Shown: positions 35,360-47,654, numbered from the stretch's first letter. The stretch: 64,000 nt of DNA from Trichosphaerium sp. ATCC 40318 (GCA_038496445.1 JALMLS010000593.1:186001-250000), one strand, 5' to 3'. The notes: a model not told the origin generated them from the sequence alone. Translations and numbers: made by a program.

Positions 35360-36912
35360 ATGACTATTTTACATGTATTCTGCTTGTTGTGCGCAATTAC
35401 GCTTTCTTGGACATGCTCGCCTTTATACAAGAATGTACGACACTGTTCATGAGCCTTTGTTAAAAAAACCTTTCAAGACTCCCGAAGCAACTTTTATTGG
35501 ATGTACAAACGATCCCAACAAGTACACTACCTAATGCGACGTTTTCTAACGCATTTAGGTACTTGTTATCTTTGACAGACTGGCACGAGAATAAACCGAG
35601 TACGTTACATACTTGCGTACAACCTTAATTGCTACTAGTCAATCAAGTTGATGCCACATTTGATATCAATACTGGTAGTCTACATAAAACGAGTAAAGAA
35701 TCTGCTGTAGCTTGTAGTGGTAACCATATACTGATAAGCTTAATTCTTAGTCTTTTATTAGTGCTGCCTACACCTTCCGTGCATCCGTATACAATCATTG
35801 CGGAATGTACTGTCCGGGGTCTTACTTGGGTTGTAAAACGGGAACAAGGCATCATTGGACAATTCGAATACAATGACGGATCATCTACGTACAAGCTAGT
35901 TTTTGATTTTAAATCAAACGTTACATAATTGCTAGATATGACCTACGCCTCTTTGCTTATGACCCAGATCATGGTTACTTTATTGTCCAACTAGAGACGC
36001 CAACTGGTCCTGTTACTCTACGTGTACAGAGTACAACATTCAATGTTACGCACATGGACGTAACAAGCTTCAAAATCCCTGATGCTCCTTTGGTATTTCT
36101 ACAACCATATTTTGTTTGTATTTACTCATACAATTGCTTAGGTTCTAAGTGATCACTGCCAGGCATATGCTATTGCTTCAAATGGTGTGTGTACTTGGAA
36201 ATACGAGAACATTCCTTGTAGTGATTCAACAGAAACCTACGTCGTAAGAATACTTTGATTATTTTATGTTGTTGTTGTATCTTTAACGTTATGTTTAGTA
36301 CCCGGAGATAGATCTTTTAGAGGTTATAACTTCAAGAGAATATATCTGTTCGGACAAAGAGTTAGCGTACTATTACTACAACGCATCGTAAGTATAGTCA
36401 TTTGCGCTACAAACGAATACTAACAGTTGACAGCAATGGTGTCATAAAGCCAATATTTAGTGGACCATCTCCTATGACCAGTTTCGCAACGGTAGGTCAA
36501 GAACATCATTCTCTGAGGATAGAACATCCATCTACTGTCATAGTTCACTCATGGCCTCCTCTAAAAGGTTCGATTCACCTCCTACTGACGTAAAACTCAT
36601 TTTTGTTCTAACCACTTTTTTTCTTTTTAGACAGTACCTTTGATCTCACTGATCTAATGAGAAAAGAGTTACAACTAAGCTCTACGCGAATGATACTTCT
36701 CATTGCAATTATGAGTGTCTTTGGATTACTTATTATAGCTGCTGCTATTGCAGGAGTCGTATATATGGTGTACAAACACAAAAAAACTGATGAAGGATAC
36801 AGAGGAGATTCAATGTGCGTTTCTCGTTTTTGTTTTTTTTTTTTTGTTGCTCGTGTGTTAACTTTTGCCTTTTAGCCTTGCTCTTGATGGAGAAAACGTT
36901 GAACTCGAATAA
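35360..36912 (+). CDS. Type I membrane protein, unrecognised ectodomain
   Basis: From ATG 35360 the signal peptide is MTILHVFCLLCAITLSWTCS. The ectodomain of about 330 residues is rich in Thr, Ser, Tyr and Asn and has many potential N-glycosylation sites (for example NVT, NAS). It also contains scattered Cys (GCTNDP, AECTVRG, SDHCQAYA, CTWKYENIPC, EYICSDKE). A single hydrophobic span (MILLIAIMSVFGLLIIAAA) is followed by a short basic-then-acidic tail ending LDGENVELE. About nine exons. It looks like a cell-surface receptor or adhesion protein, possibly lineage specific. No domain family is recognised. Confidence 0.7.
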
Positions 36913-36952
36913 AAAAATTATTTGTAACTAAACACAAAACAAGTGTTGTAGA

Positions 36953-37334
36953 TCATGGATTAAAACTTGCATGCACAACTGCTACATTGCGTAAGTTGTT
37001 TGGTAAACATACTATAGTTCCTATGTTATCCGCTAGTAGATTGTAGCGACAAAGGTAGGTTAGTAACTCTTCTGTGACTGTTCAGTTATCAGCAAGACCC
37101 AACTCACCCAACTTGTGAATTTTTTTTTGACACAATAGATCTATTTGTATTTTTGTACGAGGGACATATGGATGTCGATTCGTTGTCTAGTAATCTGACA
37201 ATTTTAACAAGTTTCGAAAAAATAAGGCCTTTTTTTTCAGTATCCATTTTTCTCCTCATACCAATAATCTCCCAACTATACCGCGTTTTTCTAATTGTAC
37301 CCAAAAAGACCTGTTCAGTATTTGTGATAACCAC
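36953..37334 (-). CDS. Putative minus-strand gene, YebC-like N-terminal signature
   Basis: Two exons join in phase through a GTGAGT intron. The first contains WEIIGMRRKMDTEKKGLIF and SKLVKIVRLL. Its spacing of Trp, basic residues, Lys-Gly and FSKL recalls the start of YebC/TACO1 translational activators. The second reads EELLTYLCRYNLLADNIG, TIVCLPNNLRNVAVVHASF and ends NP, TGA at 36953. The rest of a YebC protein is missing, so it may be a diverged or decayed gene. The start at 37334 may lack an upstream exon. The plus-strand frame here is less protein-like. Confidence 0.3.
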
Positions 37335-37611
37335 GTCTTACTTTAGCGTTTTTCCGTTAAAAAAGTTTAAAAGGTAAAAAATCAATTGACACTTCTGACT
37401 AAACCCAGTGTCTATGCCTGTCTATCAGATATATCATGACTGATTCGCGATCGGAGAGCAATCACTGTCTTTGTCTTTTAGCCACACTTCTCCAATTGTA
37501 CCTGCTGACTACAAGGAGAAAATAGGAGGACTACGAAAAAGCGGATGTAAATGGGGAAAACAGGAAATTGACATATTTTCAAACAAACAAAACAGATAGA
37601 CACAAGTTCGA

Positions 37612-40287
37612 ATGTTGGCACATAGTCTACTTGTATTCTTGTCGTGTATAGCATTATCTTCATGCCTACTATACTCTAGGACTGACCCGACAGTCTCTAT
37701 ACCGTTGAAAGACGTTGCAGTACGTTAAGAATACTAAAATTATCTATTCAACAAAACAAACCTGTGTTAACGCTTTGTATAAGGTTCGTGCTACGATTGT
37801 AGACTTCCTTGCTATTGTAGAAGTAACTCAAACGTATCAAAACAATAATACCGTTCCTATTGAGGCTCTCTACAAGTTCCCACTAGATGAGAGAGCAGCC
37901 ATATCTGAATTCAAGGTACACTTTACGCGCGTGGCTGTACAGCCAGCTCCTAACTCATTCATTGATTGTTTTTTTATTGGGTTTATAAACCTGAAGTAAA
38001 CAGCATCCATCTAACGCTTCTCAGGCTGAGATGGATGATGTAGTTGTTTATGGTATTTCTAAGGAGAAAGATGCGGCTCGACAAGAGTATGATGATGCTG
38101 TTACCAACGGACACACAGCGTACCTTCTAGAACAAAACACTGGTGATATTTTTCAGATGATGGTTGGGAATCTAGACTCTGGGAAAGAAGTAAAGATAAC
38201 GATTACATACATAACTGAGGTACAAACGTTTAATCTTAGTGACCCAGTCTTGTTTAACCTTATTGTAGGTTCCACTGGAGGGTTCACGCATGCGCTTCGT
38301 TGTACCTACAACTGTAGCTGAAAGATATGTACCAGCAGGGAGCGTTAACAATAATCCTCCGAAAGCCGATGCTGTACCTTACAAACTATCGGTACACAGA
38401 TTAAATCACGTTTTGTTGCTAACGATCTTAGTTATCTTTGAATATTCTCATGTCTTCTGAAATCACCGAAATTTCTTCTCCAACTCATGACCTCAATGTA
38501 GAAAGCGTACGTATCAATAACCAACGAAGCAAGCTTATCCACCTGCAGGAATTTGAAAACGAAGCTAATGTTGAACTTGTTAACGCAGCCAAACTTGACC
38601 GTGACTTGGTAACAAACAAAGTAGTCTTTTCATATGTCTAACGTTTAATGCTAGGTTGTTTACTTCGCTGTTGCTGCAACACATGTACCACGTGCTTGGA
38701 TAGAAGATCCTGCGGTAGATCAAAAAGACGAGCTTGCCTTCATGCTTGCTCTATACCCTGAGCATGCTGCTGTACGACATTTGTCGCCTTTTCACTGCTT
38801 TGTTCTCATAAAAGCTAGGAAACAACTACAACAGTAGTAGATGGTCAAGAGATTGTATTTATATTAGATACATCTGGCAGTATGTCTTCCAACAAATTCG
38901 ATAGTGTCATCGTACGTTGAGGAAGGCTTTCTTATTATTTTCTGTCTTTTTTCTAATGTTCTGTTGATTTAGGATATAATGATTATTGCACTTGAACACC
39001 TCCAACAGTTCGCTTTTGTTCAGTACGGCAAACTTATTCTTAAGACCTAGAAAATGTTTAGTGTTTTTTTTAACATTTCTTTAGATTCGAAGAAAACACT
39101 GTACAATGGAAGTTTAACATTGTTGCTTTCTCCAGTAATTTTGTGAAACTGTTCCCATCAAGTGATAACATAAACAGAGAAAACATAGAGAAAGCGTTCG
39201 ATTTTATACAAAAACTAAACGCCGGTTCGTGCCTCCTTTTTTTAACTATTTATTGGTGGTTTTAGTAACACTTTATAGGTGGTGGTACAGAGCTCCTAGC
39301 ACCTCTTCAAGATGTCTTTTCAAGCACAAGTGACGTTCTTGAACCAACTGCTAAACACAAGATCATTCTTCTAACAGATGGGCAAGTTGCTAACACAGGT
39401 ACCACCACATCTCTTGGAATAGATGTATGAAAATACTGACTATTCTTAGATGCTGTACTTAATCTTGTAAAAGACAACTCGAACAACTGGGACCTATTTA
39501 GTATTGGTATTGGTTTTGGTGTATCTCATGAGGTACAAAGGGTATTACTATGAGTTTATTGCGTTGACAGACATCTTTAGCTTGTTGATGGCTCAGCGAG
39601 AAATGGAGGAGGTGTATCTGAATACGTCTACCCTGGAAAATCAGACATTGAACCAAAGATTATTAGACAGCTTCATCGTGCATTAAATGACAAGTTTGTG
39701 AAAGTACAATCTATCGATTGGGGTACTTCTGAACCTGTTGTACAAATACCAAAAGAGCTACCAGTCATTTACGAATACAACAGACAATTGGTAAGACACA
39801 AAAAAAACCAACAATACTTTTTTCCCATAGTTTGCTTACCTTTGTTTTTTTTTTAGATCTACGGATTCACATCTCCTGGAACTACTCTTGGAGATCAAGT
39901 TGAAGTGACTTTTGACAACGGAGCAACCTTTATTGTACCGACTACATTCATGCATCCAAAATATGCAAGTATCGGTATTGTACATAAATTAGCAGCACGT
40001 GAGAGGATAAGAGAGCTTGAGACAGTAGATAATGATGATTCAAAAGTTGAAATAACGTCCTTGGCAACAAGATATAACCTTTTATCACGATACACATCTT
40101 TTATTGCAGTCGCATATGAAACAACAATTGACATACAACAACTGTTGAAATACCTACCCTAGCAGTATACGACGGTGGTAACACAGGCAACAGTCCCCTA
40201 ACATTCGGGGCATATGGCGGGAGCTCAAATCTCAAGGTCTTAGTACTACTAATTGTTGGTATGATAGCCACAATCTTCTTCATGTAA
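37612..40287 (+). CDS. VIT and von Willebrand A domain protein, secreted or surface anchored
   Basis: Architecture like inter-alpha-trypsin inhibitor heavy chains. Signal peptide MLAHSLLVFLSCIALSS at ATG 37612. The VIT domain shows ATIVDFLAIVEVTQTYQN, EALYKFPLDERAAISEF, AEMDDVVVYG and YLLEQNTGDIFQMMVGNL. The vWA domain has an intact MIDAS: FILDTSGSMSS, then Thr in GGGTELLAPL and Asp in ILLTDGQVAN. The usual C-terminal element YNLLSRYTSFIAV is present. After it the frame closes with TAG at 40160-40162. A second frame immediately following codes a Gly/Asn-rich stretch and a hydrophobic tail (LVLLIVGMIATIFFM, TAA 40285-40287) like a GPI signal or anchor. I see no clean intron joining the two. 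Confidence 0.82.
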
Positions 40288-40379
40288 ATCTATTTTAACA
40301 ACAAACAATATAACAAAGTGAATAAATAAAAAAATATATGACCCAATAATCATTAAAACCATTTGCAAGTCAATACTTC

Positions 40380-42356
40380 TTAGACATTTATTTTACATTT
40401 AGTGTGACTACAAAAAACCTTGAAAGAAGAAAAAAGTTGAGCCACGTGGCCCAGCCAAGCATTTTTCTTTTTTTTTCCTCAATGAAAGTGAAGTTGAATC
40501 ACTTTGCTATTACCATACTTACACGGCGTTTAGATAGATCCTTAGGATCACGCTCAATTCTCCAATATACCATATGTCCTTCAGCTTCTTGTCCATTAGC
40601 TGAAGCTTCCTGTTGAGCATTTTCAAGAAGTTTTTGCTCACGTGCTTTTGCTAAAATAGATCTTGAGCAAAAAAAACAAACAATATTGTCAAGTATGTAC
40701 CTCTTGCACGTTGCCTTTGTTCACGTAATCTAGCGCGCTCTTGAAGGCGTTTTTCTGCAAAAGCATCAAACTCTGGCTCAGCAGGTATTTCAGGCTCTGG
40801 ACATACTTCATCCTGAAAGTAATAATTAAGTACAACAGAGTAGCACTGTTAAAAAAACTTGTTTTTGGTTGACTATCTTACCATATTTTCTATAAACTGT
40901 TTAAGGTCTTTTACACAGTCAACTATTTGTTGACGGACTTCTTTTGTAGGTTGCTTCTCTTCTTTATATCTTACAAATAATATAAGAGTCTTTAGAAGCA
41001 AGTACATTGATTGTTGAATATCTTTAGCAATTTCACATAAGCCCACACCTAAGAGAAATAATTACCCAAACGATTACACAAGCACTAAGCAAACCATACC
41101 TGGTGTTGATTGAAGTTCTGAACCAGTGTCCAAAAACGTTTTACAAAGCACTTTAACGTTCTGTGCTGCATCTATGAATACCTTCTTTTCTCCACGTGCT
41201 TTACGAACCTTTCAAAAAGGCATGTCAGCTCAACAACAATAACAATAAAAAGAGTTAATGTAACATACCAACTGCAAGCACTCTGAACAAGTAGCTTTGA
41301 TATCAGTACGACACTTTGATATCTTAAGTGCTTCTTCCTTACTAATTTGGTTATCAAGAGCAGTTAAACGACTGCGCATTTCTTTACTCTACACGGAACA
41401 AAAAACATTAATATTGAATATTAATCATCTCAAGTCATCATATTTCTACGCACATCTAGGATATCATCCAACTTTGCACTAGCACGATAACTCTTATTCA
41501 CTTCTGTATTCCTAAACATAGTTTCTTGTTCTTGTTGTCCATTCATAACCTCATGTAGCTCAAGGTAATCCTCGATCTTGTTTTGTCAAGGGAAACCTTT
41601 GATCGCATTGATTACGGTATAAAGTTTAATAAGTAATAAAGGATACGTCTTCTCCTTTTGAAACAAGTGTTTTCAAGTTCTTATCTACAACAGAAAGTTT
41701 CCATTGACCAACTTCAGAAAAAGTATCCTCTTCCTCTTCTTCTTCTGACTATAACGTTTAAGCACTATGTAATACTTGTAATAATAGTACCTCAACGTGA
41801 TACACTGAAGGACTGTTCTTCATAGCTTCTTGGAGTTCCTCGCCTTATCAATCAAAATCAGTGAAAAAGTGAAAAAAGAGGTGTCCAAGAATACCTTGTA
41901 AAATGTCCTTGAATGCAAGTGATGCTCTGAATCGTCTACTGGTAGGTGTACTAGGCAGCGAGGTTACGGAGAGCCTGTCTGTTTCATCATCAAAAGAGTC
42001 AAGCATCTCGTTCATGTCTATCATTAATAAGTCGGTTGGGTGTACGTTTTAAAGCACGTACCACTCAACTCCACTGCAGTTGATACACGCCATTTCGAAC
42101 GTGTAGCCTTAGATGGTGTACTGGGGCTATTTGTATTTCCTGCGTCATACTGTACAACGTCCCATTGATCTTGACCGTCTTCAGCTGGTAGTATGTCTTC
42201 TAGGTCTTCCATAACCTATTTTGTATAAAAAGGCAACTCAAACTGAAAAAAACCGACGAGAAACGCTCTAACACGCGAACAAACGATTTTTACCTTGTTT
42301 GCCCTCCATTGGGCACTACTTCGCCGCCTCCTCCTCGAAACTGTATCCGCAGACAT
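40380..42356 (-). CDS. Coiled-coil protein, unrecognised
   Basis: About twelve exons. Start ATG 42356 with a basic N-terminus (SADTVSRRRRRSSAQWRA), then acidic MEDLEDILPAEDGQDQW and a Ser/Thr-Pro stretch (SPSTPSKATRSKWR, SLPSTPTSRRFR) with phosphorylation-like sites. The middle has EEEEEDTFSEVGQWKLSV, IEDYLELHEVMNGQQ and helical DALISK-type segments with ECLQL. The C-terminal third is a charged coiled coil (FDAFAEKRLQERARLREQR) ending near MVYWRIERDPKDLSKRR plus a short last exon. The mix suggests a cytoskeletal or trafficking scaffold. I do not assign a family. Confidence 0.6.
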
Positions 42357-42703
42357 ATTTTGTTGCACTCACAAGTATTGAGGTTACTAGTAAATCAAAC
42401 GCAAGCACTAGTTTAAAAACAGTTAAAAAAGTTCTAAAACGATGAGACGCGGATTGACTAAGTGAGGTAATGAGGGAGCAAGACCATTATGGATCACTGG
42501 TATGGTACACCATTAAGATCATAGTAAAAACAGCACGAGCTATAAATACTGTACCACTAAGTCTCATTCTAACTGATTTTTTTTTTACCAAATATAAAAG
42601 AACCAACAAGGCATTTACTAGAGAAACCTCGTTTATCAACACGTTGTTACGCAAAATACATGAATTGGAATGAAAATCGAGAAAGAATGCGGTGGCAGCG
42701 AAA

Positions 42704-43744
42704 TTATTGCTCTGCCTGTTGTGCTCCAACTTGTTCCTTTGGAAGTTGGTCTTCATAGTTGGCGTATGGTGTTGGGTATAGGCTCTTTGCAGCGTCACTC
42801 AATTTAACCCAAAATTTTCTTTCTTTAGCACCAAGTGTGGCACGAGGGTAGATAGAGCGCATAAAGTTGACTCCCTTTTCGCTGTAACGGAACAACTCGC
42901 GATAACGGTGCTCGAAGCTAGTCTGGTGCAAGTAAGGCGCCAAGTAAGATTTTTTGGCCTCTAAACTGTGTTATGACACAGCAAAACTCGGATGTTGAAC
43001 GAACCTTGCTCAGTTGGTTGCTCTTCCAGTTCAAGGCGTCTGCCAGTTGTTACCAAGACAAAAGCTCTAAGAGTATGGTTAGGAAACGGCGTTAAGAAAC
43101 TACGGATTCGAAAATTAGTACTCACCTCTTCATACGTTGGCTTCTTTTGAGTTGTTCTTCTTCTGGTACTCTAGCCAAAGCTTCAGCGACTTCTGGGATT
43201 TCAACGTAAACATCTTCTTGTTTTACGCCTAGTTGACGCGAGTTAGATCAAGTTAGATCAAATTTGTGGGTAAAACAAATGTATAATATAAATTAGCGAA
43301 GAGTTAGCGCTATTAGATTCGACAAGGTCTACGAATGACACACAGCGAACTCCCTCTAAAAACCAGTCGCGCAAACGCGTTTTACAATCTGTGAGCATAA
43401 AAAATGCCCTATGGCTATAGTCGTACCAAAGGCTGACATTTCAGGTCCTACGCGAGCCCATTGTAAGTCACGAAAGATCTACTCTACTGTCAATAATTAA
43501 GCTCATTTTCTTTTCCTACCGTCTCTATTTGATCGTAATCCTCTGAAAAGCGACCTTCAATGTCTCCACGAAGCTTTTGTGAGGACCATTTTTCAATACC
43601 GTAATCCTTGCAAGCTACTTCAGGTGCGTGGCCAGTTACAAAATAATGGTGGCTAAGAGACCTGGTTGTGGTTCTCTGTCTTTGGGTTTTGGTGGTTTGT
43701 ACGGAAGCTCTTGTAGCTGCGCGACAGCTGAGTTTTACGAGCAT
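42704..43744 (-). CDS. Cytochrome bc1 complex subunit 7 (QCR7/UQCRB)-like with long N-terminal extension
   Basis: ATG 43744 starts a mitochondrial presequence (MLVKLSCRAATRASVQT). After about 130 residues of unrecognised sequence (FSEDYDQIET, DLQWARVGPEMSAF, RLRDWFLEGVRC), the QCR7-like part begins. IPEVAEALARVPEEEQLKR and SQRMKRA correspond to the family pattern EALRRLP...RNFRIKRAL. RRLELEEQPTEQ corresponds to the LPKEQW region, and SYLAPYLHQTSFE to YL-PYL. The gene then continues with VNFMRSIYPRATLGAKER and ends EQVGAQQAEQ. QCR7 proteins are normally near 110-130 residues; this one is about twice that. Five or six introns. Confidence 0.55.
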
Positions 43745-43891
43745 TTTTTACTTACGAACTGCTACAAATGACCGAGCCTGACTGTAGAATATTTGCTTGT
43801 GGCAAATTGTTGCATAATTCAAAAACGTTTTTTTATTCTTGAATATTCACTTGTACAACAGACTAACGTTCTAAACAAACGTATTTTAACC

Positions 43892-44722
43892 ATGCAAAGT
43901 TAGTATTGTATAATTCCACTGTTATAATTCTAACGTCACTTGCTAGACTATCTATTTACGTTGAAATTCACCGCACGTACTTTTGTGAGGCAAAGCAAAC
44001 GAGCAGAGAAGGAAGAGCGCAAAGAGAAAAATAAGCTCAAAAAAGTACTACAGATTACGCTGGTCACTGCTGATACTCTTTTAGGCTATAAAGACAGGGA
44101 ATTTAGAAGGGGCACGTATTTATGCACAAAATGCCATCAGGCAGAAGAACCAAGTACGACAATAAACGCCAACGGTTTTTTAAAACAAAGTGTCATTCTC
44201 TGACATGAAGCAGGCATTAAATTATTTGCGTCTGTCATCCAGAATAGACGCCGTTGCTAGTCGCGTAGAAACAGCAGTTAGGTACGAAACGGACCGTTAA
44301 TATCAGATTCTCACTAAAAAAATAGGATGAAGATGGTATCAAAATCCATGGCAAACATAGTGAAGGCTATGGATAAGTCAATGAAGGACATGAACTTGGA
44401 GAAAATGACCCATGTAATGGACACTTTTGAAAAACAATTCGAAGACTTAGATGTACAAAGCGAATACATGGAGAACTCCATAAATCAAACTACAGCTCTT
44501 TCAACGCCTCAAGAACAAGGTACATCCTAGCAAAGTTGTTTGTCGCAAATCTAACTTGGTTTAGTCGATGAATTGATCATGCAAGTTGCTGATAGCAACG
44601 GTCTAGAACTCAACGAACAAATGGGCGGTTTGGCTGTACCTACCACAACAGCAGCTGCTGCAGAACCTGCCTTGGCAGAGCAGGATGATCTTACCGCCCG
44701 CTTAGCGAAGCTTAAACAATAG
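43892..44722 (+). CDS. CHMP1: ESCRT-III subunit CHMP1
   Basis: A membrane-remodelling ESCRT-III protein that recruits Vps4 through a C-terminal MIM. The start is ATG 43892: the mini-exon MQ(N) splices to YLFTLKFTARTFVRQSKRA, matching the CHMP1 start. Then KEERKEKNKLKK, GNLEGARIYAQNAIRQKNQ, ALNYLRLSSRIDAVASRVE, MKMVSKSMANIVKAMDKSM, VMDTFEKQFEDLDV, TALSTPQEQ and DELIMQVADSNGLEL follow. The C-terminal DDLTARLAKLKQ is a typical MIM1 helix. Length is close to the usual 195-200 residues. Short introns begin GTACTA, GTACGA and GTACGA. Confidence 0.95.
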
Positions 44723-44893
44723 GTCATGCCACCTGTTCACGTGATTCCAAAAGTGACAAGAAGATGACACTATGCAGCGCAATATTCGACAGAGATAAAA
44801 TGTGTTGTAATTTCTTGAAACCTGTAGACTCAAAATTGTAAATAGCTATTATTTTTAAAGTATAGTACAAACGTTAACGGAGTATTTATTGCA

Positions 44894-46423
44894 ATGTCTG
44901 AGAAAGGAGGTAGCATCTGGGGAAAGATTAAAAAAGGTTACAATGATACAGCCACAAAAGCTGGTATTGAGACTACCTACTTGCGTGCCAAGTCAAAGGG
45001 TATGGTTATAGCGCATATTTTGCAGATTATAACGTTTTTGTAGGTTTCGTCCACACTGAAGAGGTTGAACCTCACATCAACGTATTGAGGAGGAACAGGG
45101 AAGAGATTCCAAAGCTTTACGTGCGTTCTTCTTGTGTTTATAGGGGTAAACCCGAACAGATCAACCGCAGAAATTCACTCGCTCATGTATTTATAAATTG
45201 CATATTCATTTTCTACTAGGAGCATGTCGTGAAAACCGGCTCCCATGTCAAAAAACTCGCTACAGATGATAAAGACTTGGGCGAATCCCTCAGCTTGTTT
45301 GGTGAAAACGAAACGGAAAACTTGGTGAGCGACTTGCTACAAAATGCCGTTTTAACACTCAAAAGGGCTTGCAAAGCTTCATGTTTATGTACAGCGAGTT
45401 CTTGGCTCAGTTATCATCCCTCCGATTTACTCTGGATGCTATGTACGACCAGGTACATTGACACTTCAATATAATTTTGTTTCATGCGCTAAAGTCCTTG
45501 ATAGGTGAAAACTGACTTTCACATGATCGCCAAAGACGATTTGAAAGGTATTCCTTAGACGTTTACGTATTTACAGTCTCAAACGCCTTTAGAAATCAGA
45601 AAAGTACACGATACTACGAACCATCATCTCACAGACGCCCACTACTGGTTCAAAAAAGGAGACAAGGCTCACTTGACTGGTAATAATATTCTCTCGTCTT
45701 GAAATCTTATTTTTACGTAGCGTCCCAATCGAAATATGGTGAGTTTGCCGCCCAACTCATTACCCTCATTCAAGCGCATCGCGAAAACAAGGAAGCCAAT
45801 CTTCCTGGGTATTTGAAATCACTTATGAAGGTACTAGTACAACGCCTTGGTTTTATTGCTTGTTCCAACATCCTTCATAGTCCCAAATGCAGTTTTTCGA
45901 AGCTGCAGCTCAATTATCACAGAAATACCATGTAAAGATGGACCAACTCCCACCTGTACAAGTTCGTCCATACGGTGGCATTCCTTCAGGTTTCAACCCT
46001 CGTCCAGGTATTTTATAAGCTCGTCTCTATCACCTTTTAACCCGACTAAAGGCCCTGGAATTGCAGCTGGCCACACTGAAGATTCCGGTGCTAGCGCTCC
46101 AGCTGCGCACCAACCAGCTGCGCACCAACCAGCACCTGCCCAAGCACGCGCCCCAGTACCTACGCCAGCACCTAGGACCGCACCTCGTACGTTATTGTCT
46201 GTCTCTTTTTTTTTTTCTTTTGTTGCTTACATTTTTGTTAGCACCTTCGTTTGCGAAGAAGGCTAAGGCCATGTATGACTTTAACGCAGAAAATCCTCAA
46301 GAGTTGAGTTTCAAGGTTGGTGATGTATTGGTCATTCACGAGTCCAATGGCGAATGGTGGGTTGGCGAAGTACGCGGAAAGAGAGGGTTTATACCTGCCA
46401 GTTATGTTCAATTGATTTCATAA
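44894..46423 (+). CDS. BAR-SH3 protein (Rvs167/amphiphysin-like)
   Basis: A curvature-sensing protein of endocytosis and actin. From ATG 44894: IWGKIKKGYNDTATKAGIE, EVEPHINVLRRNREEIPKLY, KLATDDKDLGESLSLFG, FMYSEFLAQLSSLRFTLDA and SQSKYGEFAAQLITLIQ build an antiparallel BAR helix bundle. A Pro/Ala/Gln linker contains a perfect micro-repeat (PAAHQPAAHQPA). The SH3 domain is complete, with AKAMYDFNAENPQELSF, GDVLVIHESNGEWWVGE (ligand-binding Trp pair) and RGFIPASYV. It ends LIS, TAA. About nine introns. CHMP1 lies directly upstream on the same strand, but expression is presumably separate. Confidence 0.9.
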
Positions 46424-46828
46424 ATTGTTCATTCAATAAATAAAGTTGTTTTACACAGTCTATAAATTTTGTTCATTGCATACAAGTGTCTTATATAGCG
46501 CTCTAAAAATGAAACGCAATTTGTACAAGGTGGCAACGCAGTGTTGCATTTGCCAAGTCTAATAATGCCAACCGTAGACATTGGTGGCACAAGTACATAT
46601 GGTATCTGAAAAATAAAAATGCGATCATCCACACCTTCAAAGAGTAGTGTTAGTAAATAAACAACATGATTTCAAAATAACTTGTGTTGTGCAAAAAAAA
46701 GTTCATACGACCTATTATCATAAATCACAGGGTCACCCGGCGGCAACCCGTCATGTATCAGTATAATCACAACTGTTTTTTTTTGTGAAATTTAAAGATT
46801 TTTGCTGAGCGAAAGACAAGACGTACCT

Positions 46829-47443
46829 TTATTTGAGACGCGTATGTGCGTAGGAATTGTGGTCTTTGGCACTTTGTCTCTTAACCTCGTTTCCAGGTTT
46901 GGTTTGTCTTCTCTTTGTGTCCTTGTCAGGTCTTGGAACATATTTGAAGAAGGGTTCGCCATATTGAACCCATTGAGGGGCATTTGGTTGTAAATCAGGA
47001 ATATTTTCCCAAGGTTCGACAGTCTCCTCTGGAATGTACTCTGGATTTTGTCTGTACTGATTTAGAGCGCGGTCTTGGTACTGTAAACGTACCTTAGAAA
47101 TTCTGCAGGCTTGTACTTGTAGACAAAGTCATACAAAACGAAATTCTTTGTTTTAGAAAACTTTCTGGATTGCTTGATAAGCACTCTATCGCCTGGAACT
47201 GCTTCGTCGAGTGGATCGTGCACCTTCAAAATAGATTTTTTGCCTCTAGTGACACCGTATTTCATATTGAAAATACGGCGTTTTACGCCTACGACAATTG
47301 TTTTTGGATGTTTCTTGCTCAAAACAGTTGCATGGGTAAACCCTAGCGAGTATTTAGCGTATATTTGGAGCGCATTACCGTCTAGTACCTTGTCGAAACA
47401 AGCGCCTTTGCCTTATATGCGCTTTGTTGTAGATCGTGGCCAT
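46829..47443 (-). CDS. Mitochondrial small-subunit ribosomal protein uS17m
   Basis: Start ATG 47443 (MATIYNKAHIRQRRLFRQ, Arg-rich and presequence-like) splices through a GTACTA intron to FTHATVLSKKHPKTIVVGV. Typical S17 features follow: KYGVTRGKKSILKVHDP, AVPGDRVLIKQSRKFSKTK. A C-terminal extension rich in Pro, Asn and aromatic residues (PEYIPEETVEPWENIPD, WVQYGEPFFKYVPRPDK) is common in fungal-type mitochondrial S17 proteins. The second intron is inferred as a 44-nt one starting GTCTAC. A different frame after about 46950 also looks protein-like, so the C-terminus is less certain. It is divergent from ATG4, 211 bp away. Confidence 0.75.
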
Positions 47444-47654
47444 CTACAGAACAAAGGAAAAAATGGTGTTTCTGTGAGCTTAGTAAGACGAAAACAAGGT
47501 TTGTTGTATGGAGACAATACCTGAGGGTTCTTGGAGCTGTTGAACGCTAGAAAATTGCTAAAGAAAACAATTGACGAGAAACGAGACTAGGCTTAAGCGG
47601 TACTTTGTTGAAATGCACCAATTGACCCTTTGCGTATAGACCACTCTTCCCGTT

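Noticed and set aside
37153-37377. Plus-strand 74-codon frame
   Set aside because: Its composition is poor, and it lies opposite a minus-strand frame with in-phase exons.
40101-40283. A minus-strand 60-codon frame ending the VIT/vWA region
   Set aside because: It is the complement of the hydrophobic tail and has no other support.
46802-46993. Plus-strand and alternative minus-strand frames over the uS17m 3' end
   Set aside because: The Pro/Asn/aromatic extension continuing from the S17 core is a typical mitochondrial ribosomal tail. I kept that frame, although the alternative minus frame (up to DGLPPGDP) is not fully excluded.
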